Positions 49,313-54,948 of a stretch of DNA of 54,948 nucleotides are shown one piece after another. The position numbers were made by a program, and so were the translations under genes. Position 1 is the first letter of the stretch; each line of letters opens with the position of its first letter. The notes under the pieces were generated by a model that worked only from the letters and a program-made list of their open reading frames with translations, had not been told where the DNA came from and did not search any database. Source of the stretch: an uncultured bacterium (GTDB taxonomy: Bacteria; Actinomycetota; Coriobacteriia; Coriobacteriales; Coriobacteriaceae); the NCBI GenBank assembly GCA_905215445.1, contig CAJMPZ010000009.1, positions 1 to 54,948 on the forward strand, given 5' to 3'.

Positions 49313-49888
49313 TTATAGATAGGCACCCTCGAGGCGCAGCAGCCACTCCTTGCGATCCAGTCCACCGGCGTATCCGTTGAGCGATCCGTCGGCCGCGACC
49401 ACGCGATGGCACGGCACGATAATCGAAATAGGGTTGCGAGCGACCGCAGCCCCCACCGCGCGAGGAGATACAACGGGCGCTTCATTTCCCGGCACACGAT
49501 GTCGAGCCGCAACACGCTGGGCGATCTCGCCATACGTAGCGACCTCGCCACGCGGGATCGAAAGCAGCTCAAACCAAACCTCACGCTGAAACGCCGTGCC
49601 GATCATATGCAACGGCGGCGTAAACCGAGGTTCCTGCCCTGCAAAATAAGCATTCAGCCAAGCCCAGGAACGCTCAAGCACCGAAGAGGCCGCACCATTT
49701 GCCGGACTCACCGACGACATGCCACCAGTACCGGAAACCGCATCGACGCCTTCAACATGTTCGGAGTCTTCACGGAGAAGCGTGGAGCCAAAGTGCTCCT
49801 GCCCCTCAAACCAAAGCCCCGTCAGACCGCGGCCATCAGCGGCAAGCAGGATTTCGCCCAAAGGCGAAGCAAACGTCGTCGTGACCAC
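49313..49888 (-). CDS. ogt: Methylated-DNA--protein-cysteine methyltransferase
   Basis: 191 residues. Active-site motif IIVPCHRVVAADGSLNGYAGG with the acceptor Cys, preceded by the HTH-like DNA-binding segment (REVWFELLSIPRGEVATYGEIA). Repairs O6-alkylguanine by suicide transfer. A longer-than-usual Ser/Gly-rich insert sits around residues 50-68. AAAGGAGCC precedes the start region. A stem (AACGCCC / GGGCGTT, 49260-49296) lies downstream. Confidence 0.93.
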   Translation of the reverse strand: MVTTTFASPLGEILLAADGRGLTGLWFEGQEHFGSTLLREDSEHVEGVDAVSGTGGMSSVSPANGAASSVLERSWAWLNAYFAGQEPRFTPPLHMIGTAFQREVWFELLSIPRGEVATYGEIAQRVAARHRVPGNEAPVVSPRAVGAAVARNPISIIVPCHRVVAADGSLNGYAGGLDRKEWLLRLEGAYL

Positions 49889-50054
49889 CAGCGGCTCCTT
49901 TCAAAACTCCGCAACATAATACCGCGAATTGTGCAGACAACCCCCGCAGATACGTCCGGGCGGGCTCGCAATTACTTCAGCGAGGCTGTTTTTCCCAATC
50001 AAGCGAAGAAGACGCGGGGCTTCGACGCCAGGGCGGTACCCCCGCCAGCTGAGC

Positions 50055-50227
50055 TCTAATACTTTTCCCGAGAAGTGAACGAGTAAAAACGAAGTCCCGG
50101 AGCATCCACACCTTTAGACCGCAAAACCGCAGGATTCGCGCTGCAAAACCGCAGGAAATAGCGGTCAAAATATGCCAATGCTTCGGGGGTCCAAATAAGG
50201 TCCTTCACTTCTCGGGAAAGTATTAGA
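50055..50227. repeat. 173-bp MITE-like element with 24-bp inverted ends
   Basis: TCTAATACTTTTCCCGAGAA.. (50055-50079) is inverted at 50204-50227 with one base less. Inside are two copies of GCAAAACCGCAGGA and a short GACCGC / GCGGTC pair. No coding content. Confidence 0.8.
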
Positions 50228-50263
50228 CCTCAATTCGCACCAAGCCCAAAGTCACCCCAAGCA

Positions 50264-50365
50264 GCAGGCGCGAAGCGCCGCCGCTGCCGCCACGGCCCCG
50301 CAGTAGACCCAGGCGGCAGGCGCGAAGCGCCGAGGCCGCCGCCGGGACTAGGCCCCGCAACAACC
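50264..50365. repeat. Two-copy imperfect tandem repeat
   Basis: GCAGGCGCGAAGCGCCG starts at 50264 and again at 50316 (period ~52), each followed by GCCGCC.. and GGCCCCGCA. Part of the 694-base gene-free stretch 49889-50583. Confidence 0.6.
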
Positions 50366-50442
50366 ACGTGCTCCCATATCAGCCCAGCGGCCCCAACCAA
50401 CAACGGCCCCATCGCAAGCCGCTCGCAGCAACGTCACCGCAA

Positions 50443-50570
50443 GCGGGGGCCGGGCTTAGTTTTCAGAACACTCCGCAGACCAGTGTGGCGCCTTGTCCGC
50501 GGCTCCGAAGGAGCAGGACAAGGCGCCACACATGGTCGAGGACGTTCTGAAAACTAAACCCGGCCCCCGC
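50443..50570. repeat. 128-bp near-perfect palindrome downstream of asd
   Basis: Outer arms 50443-50469 and 50544-50570 (GCGGGGGCCGGG..TTAGTTTTCAGAAC) pair over 26 of 27 bases; inner arms TGTGGCGCCTTGTCC / GGACAAGGCGCCACA (50484-50498, 50516-50530) are perfect; a terminal GCTCC-GAA-GGAGC loop caps it. It can terminate asd transcription but is far longer than needed. Confidence 0.88.
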
Positions 50571-50583
50571 CGGACAGGTCAAC

Positions 50584-51609
50584 CTACTCGCAGAGCAGCT
50601 TAGCGATCTGGACAGCGTTGGTTGCCGCGCCCTTACGGATTTGGTCGCCGCAGCACCAGAAGGTAATGCCACGTGCGGCCTCGGGGTTCGAGATATCACG
50701 GCGCACGCGACCGACCCAAATCAGGTCCTGGTCGGAGGTGTCCATCGGCATGGGGAAGCGGTCGTGCGCATCCTCGGCACTCATGTCGTCAACCAGCTTG
50801 ACGCCCGGAGCGGCGGCCAGCGCAGCACGGGCCTCCTCAACCGTAATGTCGCGCTCGAACTCGAGCGTAATGCTCTCGGAGTGCGAGCGCAGCACGGGCA
50901 CGCGCACGCAGGTGCAGTTCACGCGCAGCTCGGGCAGGTGCATGATCTTGCGGCCCTCGTTTTGCAGCTTCATCTCCTCGGAGGTAAAGCCCTCCTCCTT
51001 GACGCCGCCAATCTGCGGAATCAGGTTGCTCGCCAGCTGGGCGGCAAAGGCGCGCGGCTCGGGAATCTCCTCACCACGGCCCAGAGCGGCCAGCTGAGCC
51101 TCGAGCTCGGCCATACCGGGAGTGCCAGCACCCGAAGCTGCCTGATACGTGGACACGATCATGCGCTTCACGCCGGCGAGCTGATGTAGCGGCCACGTGG
51201 GAACCAGGCCGATGATAGTCGCGCAGTTGGGGTTGGCGATCAAGCCGTGGTGCCACTTAATGTCATCGGCGTTAATCTCGGGCACGACCAGCGGCACCTC
51301 GGGATCCAGACGGAAGGCATGGCTGTTGTCGACCACGACGGCGCCGCGCTTGACGGCCTCGGGCAGCAGTTCCTTGGCGATATCGTCGCCGGCAGCGCCG
51401 AGTACGATGTCGCAGCCCTCAAAAGCCTCGGGGCAAGCCTCCTCAATCACAACCTGCTCGCCGCGGAACTCGACGGTCTTGCCCGCAGAGCGCGCGCTCG
51501 CCAGCAGCTTGAGCTTGCCAACCGGAAACTCCTGCTCGTTGAGGCACTCGAGCATCTGGGTGCCAACAGCTCCCGTCGCGCCCAAAATAGCAACCGTGTA
51601 CTGTTTCAT
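50584..51609 (-). CDS. asd: Aspartate-semialdehyde dehydrogenase
   Basis: 341 residues from ATG 51609 (AAAAGGGGGAAG upstream). NADP-binding GATGAVG at the N-terminus, active-site Cys in NPNCATI, and the catalytic His region in RVPVLRSHSESI. Reduces aspartyl phosphate to the semialdehyde for lysine, methionine and threonine synthesis. Lies 174 bases downstream of lysC on the same strand. Confidence 0.94.
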   Translation of the reverse strand: MKQYTVAILGATGAVGTQMLECLNEQEFPVGKLKLLASARSAGKTVEFRGEQVVIEEACPEAFEGCDIVLGAAGDDIAKELLPEAVKRGAVVVDNSHAFRLDPEVPLVVPEINADDIKWHHGLIANPNCATIIGLVPTWPLHQLAGVKRMIVSTYQAASGAGTPGMAELEAQLAALGRGEEIPEPRAFAAQLASNLIPQIGGVKEEGFTSEEMKLQNEGRKIMHLPELRVNCTCVRVPVLRSHSESITLEFERDITVEEARAALAAAPGVKLVDDMSAEDAHDRFPMPMDTSDQDLIWVGRVRRDISNPEAARGITFWCCGDQIRKGAATNAVQIAKLLCE

Positions 51610-51739
51610 GCTTCCCCCTTTTAAGGTTGTGGCTTTTGCCCGCACGCCGAGCAGGCTGAATAGTCTTGCCCAGTTTATACAAAAACGGGACGGATATGAA
51701 ACCCGCCCCGTCGAAACGAAACCGAAACGAAACGCCCCA

Positions 51740-51775
51740 CGGTAGATTTTTGAGACATGACCCAAAAACCTACCG
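51740..51775. repeat. Hairpin between lysC and asd
   Basis: CGGTAGATTTTTG pairs with CAAAAACCTACCG around ~10 bases. It sits just after the lysC stop and could attenuate read-through into asd. Confidence 0.65.
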
Positions 51776-51783
51776 AGCAGTCA

Positions 51784-53172
51784 CTACTTTTTGAGCGCGG
51801 CCGGGACGGGATCGACCGGCGCGGGAGCCTCCAGGTCGGAGACCTTCACAATGCCGTTCTCATCGGAGAAGGCGCGGTAAATGGTCCGAATCGCCAGGTC
51901 GAAGTCCTTCTCCTCGACACCGATAATGATGTTGATCTCGTCACAGCTCTGCGAAATCATACGCACGCTCACGCCGGCCTGGCCAAGCATGCCAAACAGG
52001 TGGCCCGAGATACCTGCGCGGCCGCGCAGGTTACGGCCGACGGTCGCGATGAGCGCCAAGCCCTCAACGACCTCGATCTCGAGCGGCTCGACCTCCTGCT
52101 GAATGTCGCCCACGAGCGAGTACAGCGAGTCGTGCACGTCCTGCTCCTGCACCACGGCGCCAAAGCGGTCGACACCGGTGGGCATGTGCTCGACGGAAAC
52201 GTCATAGCGCTCGAAGACCGAAAGCGCGCGGCGCATAAAGCCGACACGCGGCTTGGTGCGGTCGCGGGCAACGTTGATGGCGACAAAGCCGCGCTTGCCG
52301 GTCACGCCGGTAATGATGGGCTCCGCCTCGCCCTCATCAGCCGTCTCGCTAATGATGGTGCCGGGGTCCTGCGGCGCATTGGTGTTCTTGATGACCAGCG
52401 GAATACCAGCCTCGCGCACGGGGAACACAGCTTCCTCGTGCAGGACGCTTGCGCCCATGTACGAAAGCTCGCGCAGCTCCTCGTAGGTAACGCGCGCAAT
52501 GGGCTGAGCCTCGGGCACAATACGCGGATCGGCAGAATAGAAGCCCGAAACGTCGGTCCAGTTCTCGTACAGGTCGGCGCCCAGGCACTTGGCCAGGATC
52601 GAGCCCGAGATATCGCCGCCGCCACGATCGAGCAGCTTGATCTGGCCCTCACGCGTCGCGCCATAGAAACCGGGCATAACGAAGCCGCCCTGCTGACCGT
52701 ACTCTTGCACCAGCTCGGAGGTGCGATTCATGCTGAGCGTACCGTCGTGATGGAACGCCACGACCGTCGCGGCGTCCAGGAACGGTAGGCCCAGGTACTC
52801 AGCCATCAGGCGAGCGGTAAAGTACTCGCCGCGGCTTACGAGCTCCTCAGTAGAGTAGCCACCGGAGCGAGCACGCTCGGCAAAGGCCGCAAACTCCTCA
52901 CGGATGGGATAGGTGAGCTCCAGCTCGTCAGCGATATCAAAATAGCGCTGGCCAATGTCCTCGAGCAGTTCCTCGCACGACACGTGGTACTTAACGTGCG
53001 CGTTAACCAGGTAGAGCAGGTCGGTCACCTTGGTGTCGCCCTTAAAGCGGCGACCGCAGGCGGAAACCACCACAAAACGGCGAGCCGGGTCGGCATCGAC
53101 GATGGCCTTGATTTTCTTAAAGTGTTCGGCGTCGGCGACCGACGAGCCGCCAAACTTGGCAATCTTAATCAT
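51784..53172 (-). CDS. lysC: Aspartate kinase
   Basis: 462 residues. N-terminal kinase signature KFGGSSVAD, substrate loop RGGGDISGS, and two C-terminal ACT domains (~310-450) typical of feedback regulation by lysine and/or threonine. First step of the aspartate family. Longer than the ~410-residue alpha type, closer to the monofunctional class with an extended middle region (EELLEDIGQRYFDIAD..). AAAGGTAACC precedes the ATG. Divergent from thrC. Confidence 0.93.
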   Translation of the reverse strand: MIKIAKFGGSSVADAEHFKKIKAIVDADPARRFVVVSACGRRFKGDTKVTDLLYLVNAHVKYHVSCEELLEDIGQRYFDIADELELTYPIREEFAAFAERARSGGYSTEELVSRGEYFTARLMAEYLGLPFLDAATVVAFHHDGTLSMNRTSELVQEYGQQGGFVMPGFYGATREGQIKLLDRGGGDISGSILAKCLGADLYENWTDVSGFYSADPRIVPEAQPIARVTYEELRELSYMGASVLHEEAVFPVREAGIPLVIKNTNAPQDPGTIISETADEGEAEPIITGVTGKRGFVAINVARDRTKPRVGFMRRALSVFERYDVSVEHMPTGVDRFGAVVQEQDVHDSLYSLVGDIQQEVEPLEIEVVEGLALIATVGRNLRGRAGISGHLFGMLGQAGVSVRMISQSCDEINIIIGVEEKDFDLAIRTIYRAFSDENGIVKVSDLEAPAPVDPVPAALKK

Positions 53173-53225
53173 GGGCTGGAGGTTACCTTTCTAAAAAGCC
53201 TCTGCGAACCTATTTTGCGCGCTCT

Positions 53226-53260
53226 GATACCATGGGTTCACCGATTGGGACCAAGGTATC
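53226..53260 (+). promoter_or_regulatory. Leader hairpin upstream of thrC
   Basis: GATACCATGG (53226-53235) pairs with CCAAGGTATC (53251-53260), one mismatch, ending just before the thrC ribosome site (GAGGAG). May influence translation start; no known riboswitch is recognised. Confidence 0.4.
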
Positions 53261-53276
53261 CGAGGAGCACTGTTAT

Positions 53277-54794
53277 ATGGGAACTTATCATAGTACACGA
53301 GGACGCACTTTATCATGCTCAAGTAAGGTGGCAATCCGCACCGGCATAGCTCCCGACGGGGGTTTGTTTGTCTCGGACGAGCTGGGCACCCAGCAACTCG
53401 ATATCAGCTCGCTTGCAGATAAATCGTACTTTGAAATCGCTCAAGATGTGTTGGGAATGTTACTGAATGATTACACAGACGAAGAAATTTCGGCCTGTGT
53501 GAATGAGGCATACCGCGGCACGTTTGCGAGCGAAGAGGTCACGCCGCTCGTCAAACTCGACGCCGCACCGGGCGCCGACGCCCCTCAGACCTATGTGATG
53601 GAGCTCTTTGGCGGCCCCACGAGCGCCTTTAAGGACGTCGCCTTGCAGATGCTCCCCCGCCTTATGGCCCGCACCTCTGCCAAGGACGGCGGCGCCGAGC
53701 GCATCATGATCGTCACCGCCACGTCGGGAGACACCGGCAAGGCCGCGCTCGCCGGTTTTGCCGACGCTCCGGGCACGGGCATCACCGTCTTTTATCCCGA
53801 GGGCAAGGTCAGCCGCGTCCAGAATCTGCAGATGTCCACGCAGGAGGGCGACAACGTCGCCGTCTGCGGCATCCGCGGCAACTTTGACGACGCTCAGAGC
53901 GCCGTCAAGCGCATCTTTGCCGATAAGGAGCTTGCCGAGCGTCTAGAGGCAGCCGGCACGGTGCTTTCGAGCGCCAACTCCATCAACGTCGGCCGTCTGG
54001 TGCCGCAGGTCGTCTACTACTTTGCCGCCTATGCGCAGCTGCTGCGCGCCGGCGCTATCGAGGCCGGCGACGCCGTAGAGTTCTGTGTGCCCACCGGCAA
54101 CTTTGGCGATATCTTGGCCGGCTACTACGCCAAGCGCATGGGTCTGCCCGTCGCCAAGCTCGTCGTGGCGAGCGACAAGAACAACGTGCTTGCCGACTTC
54201 CTGACCACCGGCGTTTACGACCGTAACCGCCCGTTCTTCACGACCATTTCACCGTCGATGGACATCCTTATTAGCTCCAACCTGGAGCGCATGCTCTACT
54301 TCCTGTCCGACGGCGACTGCGAGCTCGTTGCCGGGCTTATGGAGCAGCTTGCCCAGACGGGTCGCTACGAGGTTCCCGCCGACCTGCTGGCCAAGATCCA
54401 GAGCGTGTTTGGCTGCGGCTGGGCCAGCGAGGACGAGGTCCGCGCCGCCATCAAGAGCTGCTGGGATGCGAACGGCTACGTGATCGACCCGCACACCGCT
54501 TGCGGCTATCACGTCTTTGAGCAGGTCGCCCCCGCCGAGGGCGCCAAGGCCCGCGTGCTGCTTTCGACCGCCAGCCCCTACAAGTTCCCGCGCGCCTGCT
54601 GCGACGCCCTGGGCCTCAACGTTCCCGAGGATGATTTTGAGGCTATGCGTGTACTCGAGCAGGCCACCAACACGGTCGCCCCGACCCAGCTCGCCGAACT
54701 CGAATCCAAGCCCGTCCGCTTCGAAGACGTCTGCGACGTCGATGAGATGGCAAGCTACGTCGAGTCCGCAGCAAAACGAATGAGCACCAACTAA
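53277..54794 (+). CDS. thrC: Threonine synthase
   Basis: 505 residues from ATG 53277 (GAGGAG 9 bases upstream). PLP-binding Lys in GGPTSAFKDVALQ; phosphate-binding TSGDTGKAA; SANSINVGRLVPQ; PTGNFGD. The N-terminal YHSTRG..SKVAI..GIAPDGGLFV is typical of the long (fungal/E. coli-type) class. Converts O-phosphohomoserine to threonine. The divergent position to lysC-asd keeps aspartate-family genes together; no homoserine dehydrogenase or kinase gene lies in this window. Confidence 0.95.
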   Translation: MGTYHSTRGRTLSCSSKVAIRTGIAPDGGLFVSDELGTQQLDISSLADKSYFEIAQDVLGMLLNDYTDEEISACVNEAYRGTFASEEVTPLVKLDAAPGADAPQTYVMELFGGPTSAFKDVALQMLPRLMARTSAKDGGAERIMIVTATSGDTGKAALAGFADAPGTGITVFYPEGKVSRVQNLQMSTQEGDNVAVCGIRGNFDDAQSAVKRIFADKELAERLEAAGTVLSSANSINVGRLVPQVVYYFAAYAQLLRAGAIEAGDAVEFCVPTGNFGDILAGYYAKRMGLPVAKLVVASDKNNVLADFLTTGVYDRNRPFFTTISPSMDILISSNLERMLYFLSDGDCELVAGLMEQLAQTGRYEVPADLLAKIQSVFGCGWASEDEVRAAIKSCWDANGYVIDPHTACGYHVFEQVAPAEGAKARVLLSTASPYKFPRACCDALGLNVPEDDFEAMRVLEQATNTVAPTQLAELESKPVRFEDVCDVDEMASYVESAAKRMSTN

Positions 54795-54806
54795 ACCCCT
54801 TATTAA

Positions 54807-54837
54807 GCGCCGGCGAAAGCCGGCGCACCTTCTTTTA
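54807..54837 (+). terminator. Rho-independent terminator of thrC
   Basis: GCGCCGGC-GAAA-GCCGGCGC followed by ACCTTCTTTT. Confidence 0.88.
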
Positions 54838-54838
54838 T

Positions 54839-54948
54839 CAGATAGCCCCCGGGATGATGACGAACGCGCACAGCGTGCCTGGCTGTTTAGTTCGTCGCGA
54901 GTTCCGCACGCAAAGGAAAGCACTTAATGTGCTTTCCGTCTTGCGCAG
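54839..54948. other. Gene-free right edge with two hairpins
   Basis: GACGAAC / GTTCGTC (about 54859-54897) and GGAAAGCAC-TTAAT-GTGCTTTCC (54915-54937), the latter extended by GCGCAAG-like outer bases. Nothing coding is seen before the window ends. Confidence 0.5.

Noticed and set aside
51784..53276. Lysine or threonine riboswitch upstream of lysC/thrC
   Set aside because: The divergent spacer is only 104 bases and contains one short hairpin; it is too small for a lysine riboswitch and no T-box features are seen.

Overview
The window reads as chromosomal DNA of a high-GC gut actinobacterium of the Coriobacteriia, most likely Collinsella or a close relative. This is inferred from the GC-rich core genes, the gene content (a giant four-part 2-hydroxyacyl-CoA dehydratase activase, a PPi/ATP-type phosphofructokinase, an Ntn-type amide hydrolase, a glutamate-type ABC transporter) and an unusual density of intergenic hairpin repeats. 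No rRNA, tRNA, transposase or CRISPR array was seen.

Layout. 1-560: AT-rich foreign-looking DNA with the 3' end of an unknown gene, ending against a duplicated 3' remnant of coaX. 732-4860: coaX, an OPT-family transporter and a DUF389 membrane protein. 4986-11200: a low-GC accessory island with a two-precursor, cysteine-rich RiPP cluster (two ~55-residue precursors, radical SAM/SPASM maturase, ABC exporter, CPBP-like membrane protein, divergent LysR regulator). The island is flanked by a direct repeat of the 3' end of the neighbouring activase gene. 11331-16835: the activase and its TetR regulator. 17014-17262: a probable type I toxin-antitoxin locus not previously annotated. 17708-24173: HAD phosphatase, TetR/MFS efflux pair, amt-glnK, CmpB-like and HD proteins. 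24402-31117: a divergent DXS, a tandem hairpin array, then a four-gene glutamate/amino-acid ABC transporter with a class I glutamine amidotransferase-like hydrolase. 31223-34491: HPt plus a GGDEF(degenerate)-REC-HD-GYP protein and an alpha/beta hydrolase. 34717-43393: radical SAM protein, SEC-C methionine aminopeptidase, D-2-hydroxyacid dehydrogenase, M18 aminopeptidase with a 60-residue partner, membrane-anchored Ntn hydrolase, phosphofructokinase, HTH-membrane protein. 43908-49888: MacB/FtsX-type ABC system, AIM24-like protein, histidine-kinase remnant, Ogt. 50584-54794: asd, lysC and divergent thrC for aspartate-family amino acids.

How it fits together. The strongest candidate for a previously undescribed system is the RiPP island: both precursor genes have excellent Shine-Dalgarno sites, sit directly upstream of the maturase and encode peptides with 7 and 6 cysteines in their C-terminal halves. 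The second strongest is the small hydrophobic-cationic protein at 17111-17236 with a convergent small RNA. At least five families of intergenic palindromes (one with compensatory base changes) punctuate the gene ends. All functional statements are based on reading motifs by eye; no database search was run.
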